Assembly: GCA_025769875.1 (NCBI GenBank)
Contig: JAGFNK010000708.1
Location: forward strand, 1-24,739
Reading direction: 5' to 3'
From: Russula earlei
Taxonomy: Eukaryota > Basidiomycota > Agaricomycetes > Russulales > Russulaceae
Length of the DNA: 24,739 nt
The notes under the pieces: model-generated
The model's input: only the letters and a program-made list of their open reading frames with translations
Told to the model about the DNA's origin: nothing
Databases searched by the model: none
Shown here: positions 1-8,480 of the stretch, one piece after another
Numbering within the stretch: position 1 is the first letter of the stretch
Layout of the letters: every line of letters starts with the position of its first letter
Translations under genes and position numbers: made by a program

Positions 1-135
1 CTCAGTGCTCAGTGAGCCGAGCCGTAGCACAATATAGCACCCACACCACTACTGTATCATACAGGTGCCGAATACCTGGGCCATATTCGACGTAGTTCTA
101 AACGTTCTCGGAACTCCCTCTCCTGCTCATTCAGC
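1..135. other. 3' flank of the Crinkler-kinase gene
   Basis: Non-coding flank downstream of the minus-strand gene that ends at 136. I see no reading frame, RNA gene or clear polyadenylation signal. The only structure is a small palindrome (CTGTAT-C-ATACAG, about 53-65). Confidence 0.5.
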
Positions 136-2688
136 CTAACGCTGTGAGCCTCTGCTTTTCGCCTGCGGGGGCTCCGTTTCCTCCGATTGCGTCTGGACGA
201 GGTCGCCTGGTTTTATCTCAGCAGCTACATTGGCCACGTCCAAAATTGGCCGAGCGAACCACATGCGCCATTCAAGCAACGACGGCCGCTGGTTTGGATC
301 ATGGGCCATCAGCTTCCTTGCGATCGCCTTCAGGGTTTGTCTTTTTTGAGTGTGTCAAGAAGATGAATAATAACACGCCCACAAGACCATCGATCGGCCT
401 TGATCGGACTGTGCATCGACTTCCCAATCTCGGGTGCCATCCAATGCTTCGTCCCGTATTCGTCGTCGACCTCCTCGTCCTCGCCCTTTACTGCATAGCG
501 AGGTCGAAGTCGATTATTTTCACGCAAAAGTCTTGGTCGACGAGAAGGTTGTCAGGCTTGATGTCCCTGTGAGCGATACAATGCTCGTGAAGATACGCCA
601 GGCCCTTGATGAGGCCCTGGCAGACTTGAGCGACTTCGCCACATAGTCGCTCGGGATCGACGGCGACATAATCTGTAACAGAGACCAATTTGGGTAAAAT
701 GAGCCACGTTGCCGACTGCGTACGAAATGAGTCGAGCAACGAGATAACGTGATCTGACTTCGGCTTTATGCTATTGAAGAAGTCAAAGATCGCGAGCTCG
801 TTCGATTCCTCGTGAACTTTCTTCGCGATTAACTCCGTGCGTGGATTTGAGGGTTGATACACGGTGAGAATATGAGGAGGCATCTGAGGACAGACTGTCA
901 GCACAACACATGTCAAGTCGAAACGGTCATCACACCTCGAACAGTGGCTCTAACTCAATACCATCAGCCCGCACAATTACCGCCGGTTTCACATTATAGC
1001 CATGAGCCCCGAGCTCTGCGCAGTCTGTTGCACTTGTGCCCCCAGCACGGCCACCAGCACCAGCACCAGTCCTTGCATCGTCATTGTCACCGGTCCGTGC
1101 GCGTTTCCTCCCACTCCCCTCATGGGGCGTGTAATATGACTTCATTTTTGAGACCAACTTGTTGAGTGCATCAGTGTGTCGTTTCGCGTCATCTACGTCT
1201 TCCTTGTCGTGGAGAACGTTGTACAACCCGCGTATAAACTTGGCGCGGCCTACCGCGGCATTCAAGGGAATCTCCTTTTCTTCGTAATAAACCTATGATG
1301 GCTCAGCTTGCGAACGGGTTGATTCATAAAGATCATCTTACGTGGTGGTCCTTCTGGTTCTGAAACATGATATATTGAGATGCAATGGCAGTGGGCCAAA
1401 TATATATCGCGATGAGGACGAAGGATTCCTCCTTTTTGAACGCAACCAAAAATCTGTTTGCGAGCCGGACGACAGCCGCCCCCTCCAAAAGCAGCCTGGT
1501 ACGATCAACAGGATCGGACCCTGATGCTGAATTGACCTCTACGATGAGCCGAGGAAGATTTGACTTTATGATCAGACAATCACTACGAGGCCGAAATTTG
1601 CAGAGACGGTCATTCTCATTTTGGATATTAGGGTCTTCACATCTCATACCAAGATGGAAAGGCCACGAGTTGCGACCTCTGTGAAAGGGACTATAAATCG
1701 CAATAGAACGAGGAATTCAAGAGAGCACGTACAAGGTAACATTGGTTTTCTTGACACCTCGAGCGCAAAGGACGAGTGGGGGAAAGAGCATCATGCTCGT
1801 ATGATTTTCCTTGAAGGAACGCGGGGACCAAAAGTGTTCCCAATCAATACGCAGATAGGTAATGTGCGCCATCTCTATCACCCCAGCCTCGCGCGCCGTT
1901 TCTTCCTCATGAGATTGGCCCTCGGAGGTCAATTCCTCTGGTGGCCCAACCTCGGTGGCCATTTCCGGAGGCCGGAAATATTCACACCAAGAATCATGAT
2001 CGAATAGATCCCAGTGCGCCTACATTGGAGCATCAGAATTGACAAATTGACAAGTTGGCAGACAAGGAACAGCGTACACGCGGCTTGCTCTCAAGTTTTC
2101 TTTCAAAAGTCTCAACAAATTCCGGGACAAATGGCGCAGGCACTATGTCATTCCGGTCAATATCGGACCTGTCGAAGGCACCCAGTTTCGCAACTTTGAT
2201 GAAGATATTGTTGTATTCTCGGAGATTGTCTAAATCGCCCAACGCTTCGGTTTCTACATTGTTATTGGTCACAGATGCTCAGCTGGAGAAAGGAAGCATA
2301 TGAAGCACTCACCAACCCTGTCGTTCGCAGGATCCGGAGACTGAGGTATTATTACCCGCACGAGTAGTAGGTGGCCGCCTCGCTGGATGTGCTCCAGCGT
2401 GTCACGGTAGCTAAGGAGTACGACAGCATCATTGTTTGTTGAAAAGTCAATGCGGGGAGTTAAGTCCTTCAATTGGGTCTCGTTCGCCGTGGCCACCTCT
2501 AGGTTGAGGCAGTTCCACACTTCGAGGTCGGCGGAGTCGACCCTGGCAAGGTGATTTGACCTCTTGGCTTTGATCAACTCCCGTAAGTCCTCAACGGTGG
2601 TGCTGTCCGACACTTGCACAGAGGTGGGTGCTCCAACGGGTTGTTGGTGGTCATTGAGGAGGACAAAGAAAAGCTTGTTTGTCGTCAT
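136..2688 (-). CDS. Crinkler-type protein: ubiquitin-like header, endonuclease-like middle domain, C-terminal protein kinase (two frameshifts)
   Basis: Six exons on the minus strand: 2688-2313, 2253-2078, 2019-1733, 1678-1342, 1292-936 and 883-136. The introns are 59, 58, 54, 49 and 52 nt, all GT-AG, with phases 1, 0, 2, 0, 0. Allowing for two missing bases, the total is exactly 761 codons including the TAG stop, which supports the model. Residues about 1-115 (starting MTTNKLFFVLL) resemble the ubiquitin-like header of fungal Crinklers. Residues about 280-392 contain SDCLII and PRLIVEVNS, similar to the PD-(D/E)XK-type domain reported in fungal Crinkler-kinases. GRKRART near residue 450 is a nuclear-targeting-like stretch. 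The kinase (about 512-720) has LIAKK, a helix-C Glu, HRDIKPDNLL, DFD in place of DFG, and GTKHWMAPEI. I see no clear glycine loop. Deletions of one base near 490-493 and in an A6 run at 342-347 break the frame; without correction the product stops just after DFD. The family is thought to act in nuclei as secreted or intracellular effectors; that role is inference here. Header and kinase assignments are firm; the endonuclease assignment is moderate. Confidence 0.85.
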
Positions 2689-2814
2689 GATGATGATGGT
2701 GGTCACTGACAAACCTGTCTATGCGACGCCACGCGCCAGCACCGCCACCAATACTTTCTCGGCATTTTCCGAGAGTCAAGTTGGACCAATAACTGTCCTT
2801 CCTCTCCCCCTAAA

Positions 2815-2833
2815 CTCACATATAAATATATAA
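2815..2833 (-). promoter_or_regulatory. TATA-like promoter element of the Crinkler-kinase gene
   Basis: On the minus strand the sequence reads TTATATATTTATATG about 130 nt upstream of the chosen ATG at 2688. It is the only strong TATA-like element between the gene and the repeat that starts near 2870, so the promoter must be compact. The start ATG is preferred over the upstream in-frame TTG because the Crinkler header begins directly after it. Confidence 0.45.
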
Positions 2834-2869
2834 CTATCAATCAAGCCTTCGGTTTCGATGCTCTTTTTT

Positions 2870-3487
2870 CAATTTTTTAATAGGGGTTGCGGTGCAGTGC
2901 ACATCATGCTTTCCTCTCCCCTCCCCTCTGCTCCACCCCAGTCTCCCTCTTCCCAGGCAGGCCCCTGATGCTTACACCCTATGGCCCCATTCCCCTCTCC
3001 TGTGTCACTGGAGTGGTGATGATGACAATGACTCAGGCATGGCCATAGCGACCTCATGAGGGCCATGAATCATGAGCATGGCCCATGGCCACTATGACAA
3101 TCTGACCATCGTGATGGCCATGTGCCCATGGCCATGACAATGGCAGGTCCACCCCACGAAAATTTCCTCTTGCTCCCATCATCTCACATTCCTTTGCACC
3201 TCAATGCCCACTGCTTTGCAATCTCCTCCAGCACACATGGCAACTCAAGGAAGACCATGAAAACTATCCTGTGCAATCATGAACCTGGTGTGTTTGATCT
3301 TGTTTTTTACATGCTCTTTTTAACCCCTTCTCACTACAACAGAATGGCCAGCACCATGGTGATGTCACAGCCCTCAGAAGGCTGAGGTGTGGACCATGCA
3401 TGTGACATACATTTCATGTGTGCTGTGGTGATGATGCAGTCATCAAGGTGGTCAATGGGTGTCTCAACCTTTTTGTGTGTTTTTGTG
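2870..3487 (-). repeat. Subtelomeric repeat M, inverted copy (part 1)
   Basis: The reverse complement matches the arrays at 19.1-20.6 kb and 22.7-24.1 kb. Shared blocks include the GGCCATGGGC / GTGGCCATGGGCCATGCTCA segment (here about 3005-3145), the 'CTTGAxGxCTGxxTCAT' block (3350-3380 and 3427-3450), and the segment around GTGCTGGAGGAGATTGC (3210-3240). No convincing coding potential. It abuts the promoter side of the Crinkler gene. Solo LTR A1 lies directly to its right, and the repeat appears to continue at 4281. Confidence 0.75.
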
Positions 3488-3492
3488 GTCCC

Positions 3493-4275
3493 TGTCAAGA
3501 CACATACTGGTGGGCAAGGGTTGGAACAGATAACATGTGGCATAGGCAGCATTGAACAAGAGGACAAGCCAAATGACTAGAAGGTACCAGATAGGGACTG
3601 GTATGTGTTGCAGGAGATAGAGGCAAAGACTGGAGGCCAGTGCAGTGAAGGGGCTTTAGACAAGGTGGTCATTGAAGAGTACCTTGAAGATGAGGAGGGG
3701 ACTTTAAACAAAGCAGTCACTGAGGAGTACTTTGGAAGGAGAGTATCACAAATGGACAGTCTGACAATGGACATGTTACATTGGGGCTCATATACTGTGT
3801 ACATGGTCAATTACAAAGAACAGGAACTATTCTAGACCTTCTGGTACCATCCAATAGGACTGTAGAGGCATAAACTCACTTGTGTCAGGTTTAGGGCTTA
3901 CTGAGCATATTATTCATCATTGTGGAGCAATGACATCATTATGATGTTACTGTGGAGTGCTTGGTGAGCAGATGAGGTCAGTGTGGAGTTGCTTAGTCAG
4001 CCATGATGTCATATAAGTTATGCAATGAGTTATAGGAGTCCATGCCACTGTGTCAGGTCCTTGGTGTCTGAGTGACCATGTGGCTGCCATGCAATGATTC
4101 CCCAATTTGGAAATAGGTTTCTAGTCATGTTATAGCCCCTTTGTGACAGTGATATCTTGTACTACAGGGAGAGTAGCCCATGAAATAGAAGTGGATTGAC
4201 AATGTAAAGTGAGAGGGGTTTCTTCTGAGTGAGATTGGACAATATGTGGTCAGGACTTGGTCTCGGTTCATAACA
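3493..4275 (+). mobile_element. Solo LTR, family A (copy A1)
   Basis: A 783-bp sequence beginning TGTCAAGACAC and ending CATAACA, flanked by the perfect 5-bp direct repeat GTCCC (3488-3492 and 4276-4280). It aligns along its length with copy A2 at 5600-6389. No internal element domain lies beside it, so it is a solo LTR left by recombination. A TATA-like motif sits near 3790. A reading frame at 3605-3835 is not preserved in copy A2 and is not called as a gene. Confidence 0.88.
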
Positions 4276-4280
4276 GTCCC

Positions 4281-4881
4281 AATCCACAAAACTCTTCAAG
4301 CAGGCTTCTGTCTGTGACATGCAAGGTCCCTCAAATATCACTGGCCTGTTTCTCTGTGTGAGTGTGTGCATTTTTTCCTTATATTTTCCCCTTTGTTTCC
4401 TCTTTTTTGGGGCTTTTGGACCATTCTAATCCACTCTAGATTTGAATACCTGATGGCATGTAATGCCATTTTCACATGTTGAGCTCTGTGGTTTCTTTTT
4501 TTTTTTTTTTTTTTTTTTTTTCCATTGCCTTCTCTCCTGCATGTGTGATTTTTGCATGTTGCAGTCACCTGGTGCATTTTTCTTTTGAATTTTTATGAGC
4601 CCTCTCTCATACCCTCCCCCCTCTCCTCAAGTATTCTATGCTCTCTCCAGATGCAATTGTACAATCCCCATGTGCTTTTTTCTTTTTTGTTTTCTCTCAT
4701 TTCCCCTTCCTCTCCCCAAACCTCCCTCTACATGCTTGACACCAACCCCACACTCAAAACCCTGTTGGAACACAACTGTGTGTCATGCATGTGTGATCTT
4801 TGTGTGATTCCTTTTTTCATGTTTATTCTCCCATGCCATATCCATATCCATGCAGTGACTGTGCATGTGTGTGTGCCCTTG
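4281..4881 (-). repeat. Subtelomeric repeat M, inverted copy (part 2), with 26-nt poly-T
   Basis: Pyrimidine-rich sequence with T26 at 4496-4521. Its reverse complement has the A-rich run followed by TGCACC that recurs throughout the right-hand arrays (here about 4570-4590). It appears to be the same repeat copy as 2870-3487, separated by solo LTR A1, and to continue at 5433-5480 beyond solo LTR B1. No coding potential recognised. Confidence 0.5.
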
Positions 4882-4886
4882 CCAGT

Positions 4887-5427
4887 TGTTAAGATCTGAC
4901 AGATCTTAGTACCGACTCTTCTGGTGAAAGAGTTGCTTGATATAGTTCAAGCACTAGACTTCGAACCCTTTGATATTATCTCAGGAAGATTGAATGTAGA
5001 AAAGAGAGGGGCCTCTTTCAGTTAGAGTCTGCACTATAACTTGTTTAGATCGTTTGACAAAATGGTTGATTTTGTAAAAGTGTAAGTCGAGCGTAAGGCT
5101 CGACTTCTTGGTACCACAGACTATTTATATGATATCTCGGTAACTACTGATCCGTTTCGTACGAAACTCGGGGTGTAAGTAGCTGAGAACCAGTAGTATC
5201 CAAATACAGAAAGCGCAATTCAGAATGTTGGAAATGACTCACGCGTGAGTCATTCTTTCCTAGTATCAGTCAGCCAGTCAGTAAGCAATCACTAAGCAAT
5301 CAGTAAGCGATCAGTCAGCCAGTCAGTAAGCAATCACTAAGCAAGATTGATAAGCGGACACATGAGTAATCACAGACGAGTCAGCAGAAAAACAGATGAC
5401 AGTCCAAGAATCAAGAGAATCTTAACA
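4887..5427 (+). mobile_element. Solo LTR, family B (copy B1)
   Basis: A 541-bp sequence beginning TGTTAAGATCTGAC and ending GAATCTTAACA, flanked by the perfect 5-bp duplication CCAGT (4882-4886 and 5428-5432). It matches the reverse complement of copy B2 (7570-8075) from end to end. It has a TATA-like ATTTATATG near 5125 and a near-terminal block of short CAGTAAGCAATCA-type repeats (5265-5350). One of these is duplicated relative to B2, which accounts for most of the length difference. It retains many CpG, suggesting a younger insertion. Confidence 0.92.
5233..5254. promoter_or_regulatory. Palindromic double bZIP-type site in LTR B1
   Basis: A perfect 22-bp palindrome centred on ACGCGT, made of two inverted TGACTCA (Gcn4/AP-1-type) sites. 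The same position is palindromic or nearly so in LTR B2 and B3. Function as a protein-binding site is inference from motif and conservation. Confidence 0.5.
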
Positions 5428-5479
5428 CCAGTTCCAGCTGGGTTTATTTTATTGGTGCATTTTTCTTTTTCTTTCCTCT

Positions 5480-5575
5480 TAAGAAGGCTGGTGTGTTCTT
5501 GAGCCCAAAATACATGACATTAGGTAGGTATGTTCCACATGGCATCTTGAAAGCTGCTTTCCAGCAATCTCCTTC
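5480..5575 (-). pseudogene. Ty3/gypsy reverse transcriptase fragment (part 2)
   Basis: The minus strand encodes EGDCWKAAF, then FGLKNTPAF, the fingers/palm segment of Ty3/gypsy reverse transcriptase that normally reads EGDEWKAAF...FGLxNxPATF. It continues the reading frame interrupted at 7177, because solo LTR C (5576-7171) is inserted between the two pieces with a CCTTC duplication. Homology ends near 5480, where the A-rich/TGCACC edge of repeat M begins. RNase H and integrase are therefore absent. Confidence 0.8.
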
Positions 5576-5599
5576 TGTCATGGTAACGAGCCATGTCAG

Positions 5600-6389
5600 T
5601 GTCAAGACACGTACTGCTGATCCGTATGGACTCAGGAGCAGGTGGGCAAGGGTTGGAACAGATGGTATGTGGCATAGGTGGCGTTGAACAGGAGGATGAG
5701 CCAAATGACTAGAATGTACCAGATGGGGACTGGTACGTGTAACTGGAGGCAGAGGCGAAGGCTGGAGGCCAGTGCAGCGAGAGGTCTTTAGACAAGGCAG
5801 TTGTTGAAGAGTACCTTGGAGGCAAGGGGAGTCTTTAAACTGAGCGGTCGCAGGGGAGTACCCAGGAAGATGAGAGTATCACAAATGGACAGTCTGACGA
5901 CTGCCATGCTTCATTGGGGCTTATATACAGTGTACAGGGTCGATTACAAGGACTACAGAGGCATAAACTTGCTTGTGTCAAGTTTCAGGCTTACTGAGCG
6001 CATTACTGATCATTGTGGAGCAATGACATCATTTATGATGTCACTGTGGAGTGCTTAGTGAGCCTATGAGGTCACTGTGGAGTTGCTCAGTCAGCCATGA
6101 TGTCATTGGAGCCTTGATGACGTCAGATGAGTTATGCAACAGTTTCTAAGAGTTTGTGCTGCTGTTTTGGGTTCTTGGTGGCTGGGTGACCATGTGGCTG
6201 CCACGCGATAATTACCCGATTAGGAAATGGGTGCCTGGTCATGTTATGGTGCCTTTGCAATAGTGATATCTTGCACCACAGGAGGGATAGCCCAAGAAAC
6301 GGAAGGGAGTTGGTAATGCAAAGTGAGAGAGGTCTCTCTTGAGTGGAATAGGACAATATATGGCCAGTACCTGGCCTTGGTTTGTAACA
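5600..6389 (+). mobile_element. Solo LTR, family A (copy A2), nested in LTR C
   Basis: A 790-bp sequence beginning TGTCAAGACACG and ending TTTGTAACA, flanked by the perfect 5-bp duplication GTCAG (5595-5599 and 6390-6394). It aligns with A1 along its length, and its 3' two-thirds align with the inverted copy A3 (9947-10440). TATA-like TTATATACAGTGTAC lies near 5930. A cluster of CRE-like octamers lies at 6024-6125. Confidence 0.9.
6024..6125. promoter_or_regulatory. Cluster of CRE-like octamers in LTR A2
   Basis: Five octamers of the form TGAnnTCA in about 100 bp: TGACATCA (6024), TGATGTCA (6036), TGAGGTCA (6067), TGATGTCA (6098) and an intact palindromic TGACGTCA (6118). TGACATCA and TGATGTCA are the two single CpG-transition products of TGACGTCA. 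Equivalent clusters occur in A1 and A3. Regulatory function is inference. Confidence 0.4.
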
Positions 6390-6736
6390 GTCAGTTCTTA
6401 AGCCTGAAGTTGAGTTGATAGTAAAGTGTGTTTTGAGAAATGGGCTGGTTCCTATTGTAAAGAGTAAGGATCCCTGCAGCGGTCAAAGTGTTTTATGCTA
6501 AACAGGTTATGGCCAATAGACCCTTCCTAGTACAACTCGGTCTGCTGAGAAGCTAGGGTAAGTTTGTAATGGGATAGACTAGGGCTGGTTCCACTAGCTA
6601 TATACATTCAATTCCATCGTAGACCTTGAACACACAGAGAGAGGAAGGTATGTCTTGAAGGAGGAGAGCTCTTCTTAGTAGAGTGAAGAGAGACTCTTAG
6701 GGGAGGAAGGGAGAGGCAAAGAGTAGATGGTGAATG

Positions 6737-6759
6737 GTGTGTGTGTGTGTGTGTGTGTG
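6737..6759. repeat. (GT)n microsatellite
   Basis: About eleven uninterrupted GT dinucleotides within solo LTR C. Confidence 0.9.
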
Positions 6760-7176
6760 AAGAGTTGATGAAATGGAGAGGTGGAGGTGGTTTGAGGATT
6801 AGGAGTTGTGTGGGTTGCAGGCAAATATATACAGGAGAAGTGCAGCAATAGCTGTGCTTTGGCTGTGCTACTAGTATAGTAGGAGTCATAGAAATGAGGC
6901 CACAAATGAGTCAGAACCAAATGACTGTGCTGCACAGTGAGTGCACAGCATTGCACAGTTGAAACTAGGAAGTAAATATAAATGGAAAGAGAACCAAACA
7001 AAGGGAAAGTAACAGCAATCCAGTGTTACTTGGACGTGTATGGATCACATGATAACACAGAAGGGATCACAAGATGTAAGAGATCATGAGACCAGTAGGT
7101 AAAGGGACATATGAAAGCAAGCAGTCCATAGCAAAGGTAAGAGGTAAACATAAAAGGAAAATGTTGTAACACCTTC

Positions 7177-7569
7177 TGCCAGTCGTACATTATTGTATCC
7201 CCGTTGTATTTCAAACTTGGAGAACAGTTTTTTTGCCTTGAAGTCTTTCCACCTCTTGTTCCAGATGTGGTAATGGTTCATTGTCTGGTCTGGTCCACTG
7301 ATTTAGTTGTCTATAGTCCACAATGATTCTTTTCTCCTTGCTGTCCTTCTTGCCAATGAAGAACACTGGAGATGCATAGCTGGATGGACCTGGAGTGATG
7401 TATTGCTTTTCTACTTCATCAGCTAGGAATTTCCTGAGGTATTCTCATTCATCTTGTGTTAGGGGGTACACATTGCAGTTTAGCTCCTTTGGGGCATCAG
7501 GTAACAGCTCTATCTGCATATCTGGTTCCCTTTGTGGTGGGAATCTCTGGGATTTCTCTTCTGAGAAGA
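7177..7569 (-). pseudogene. Ty3/gypsy reverse transcriptase, N-terminal part (part 1)
   Basis: The minus strand encodes SEEKSQRFPPQ, then LLPDAPKELNCNVYPLT, then SSYASPVFFIGKKD, IIVDYRQLN and LFSKFEIQRGYNNVR. This is the linker and first half of a Ty3/gypsy reverse transcriptase. A frameshift in an A-rich run near 7225-7235 separates the last block. The catalytic Asp expected in the FD(V/I)xxGYN block is Glu here (FEIQRGYN), so the enzyme would be dead even if the frame were intact. The upstream frame continues at 8081 across solo LTR B2. Confidence 0.85.
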
Positions 7570-8075
7570 TGTTAGGATTCTCGTGTTCTCTGACTGTCAC
7601 CTGTTTCGCTGACTCATCTGTGATTACTCATATGTCTGCTTATTGATCTGGCTTAGTGATTGCTTACTGATTGCTTATTGATTCATGACAGATACTAGGA
7701 AAGAATGACTCACACGTGAGTCATTTCTAACATTCTTGAATTGCGCTTTCTGTATTTGACTACTACTGGTTCTAAACTATTTGCATCCCGAGTTTCGTAC
7801 GAATCGGATCAGCAGTTACCGAAATATCATATAAATAGTCTGTGGTACCAAGAAGTCAAGCCTTATGCTCGACTTACACTTTCTCAAACAAGAAGCTATC
7901 ACCTTGTTAAAACACTCTATACCTTCTATCGAAGAACTCTAAGTAAAAGAGGCCCCTCTCTGCTTTTACATTTACTCTTCCTGAGATAATATCAAAGGAG
8001 TCGAAGTCTAGTGCTTAAACTAAATCAAGCAACTCTTTCACTAAGAGACAGTATAAGATCAGTCAGATCTTAACA
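7570..8075 (-). mobile_element. Solo LTR, family B (copy B2), inserted in gypsy pol
   Basis: A 506-bp inverted copy of LTR B1. On the plus strand it begins TGTTAGGATTC and ends CAGATCTTAACA, flanked by the perfect 5-bp duplication GAAGA (7565-7569 and 8076-8080). Removing the LTR and one GAAGA restores a continuous gypsy frame across FANVFSEEKSQRF, which confirms both ends. Confidence 0.93.
7705..7724. promoter_or_regulatory. Double bZIP-type site in LTR B2
   Basis: The counterpart of the B1 palindrome. Two inverted TGACTCA sites are kept, but the central ACGCGT has become ACACGT, a single CpG transition. Confidence 0.45.
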
Positions 8076-8080
8076 GAAGA

Positions 8081-8480
8081 CATTGGCAAAGTGGTGGAAT
8101 TGCTTCAGGATATTGGCAAGGAGGTCCTCCTCTTCTTGAGGTTTGATTGACTGTTGGGCCCATTTCTGAGCAATAGTTGTCTTCTGTATGTAAATTGCTT
8201 CCCCCTTCTTCAGTTGTCAACTTTCATCTCTTGCTTGCTTTTGGATTTTTGCAACATAGAGATCCAAGTACTTGTATTGTGCAGTTTTGATTTTTACTGC
8301 TCCTTCCATCAGCTTTCCTTTCTTCCAGTTGATGATGGGGTGGAATTCATATAGGTAGGAATATCCTAGGATGACCTGATCTGTTCCTAAGTTGGTGAGA
8401 TAGAACCTTTGCAAGCTCTCCTTCTCACCGACTGGGGGCAGCATCACTGACAAATCTGTTCATGTGCAAGATAAGTGCAG
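8081..8480 (-). pseudogene. Ty3/gypsy protease C-terminal half and protease-RT linker
   Basis: Encodes LSVMLPPVGEKESLQRFYL, then TNLGTDQVILGYSYL and FHPIINWKKGKL. This is the C-terminal half of a gypsy retropepsin, where the usual pattern is NLG-x-D-x-(I/V)ILGYPWL and NP-x-IxWK. It is followed by the linker reading into FANVFSEEK at the B2 insertion. In-frame stops occur (for example before LSVMLPP). The active-site DSGA motif is not visible upstream, so the N-terminal half is lost or masked. Confidence 0.82.

Larger units (their letters stand above)
5576..7171. mobile_element. Solo LTR-like insertion C (split by solo LTR A2)
   Basis: Begins TGTCATGGTAACG and ends GTTGTAACA, flanked by the perfect 5-bp duplication CCTTC (5571-5575 and 7172-7176). 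The insertion splits a reverse transcriptase reading frame that rejoins cleanly when it is removed. Without the nested LTR A2 (5600-6389) and one copy of its duplication, C is about 801 bp, a normal LTR length. The right part carries a (GT)n microsatellite at 6737-6759. No coding potential; orientation undetermined. Confidence 0.8.

Noticed and set aside
144..646. Plus-strand open frames of 142 and 70 codons
   Set aside because: They are antisense shadows of the kinase exon, whose motifs are unmistakable on the minus strand.
3605..3835. Plus-strand open frame of 76 codons inside LTR A1
   Set aside because: The aligned copy A2 has stops and frameshifts in the same frame, so it is not conserved as protein.
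4960..4990. T-loop-like GGTTCGAAGTC on the minus strand inside LTR B1
   Set aside because: No A-box or acceptor stem around it, and it is part of a repeated LTR.
5265..5350. CRISPR-like array of AGTAAGCAATCA repeats
   Set aside because: Short direct repeats without unique spacers, inside a eukaryotic LTR and shared among its copies.
5576..6389. Treating TGTCATGG...GTTTGTAACA as a single 814-bp LTR
   Set aside because: The flanks CCTTC and GTCAG do not match each other. Splitting into LTR C (ends at 5576 and 7171, CCTTC) and nested A2 (ends at 5600 and 6389, GTCAG) explains both junctions and the alignment with A1.
6608..7001. Minus-strand open frames with THTHTH repeats
   Set aside because: Translation of the (GT)n microsatellite within LTR C.
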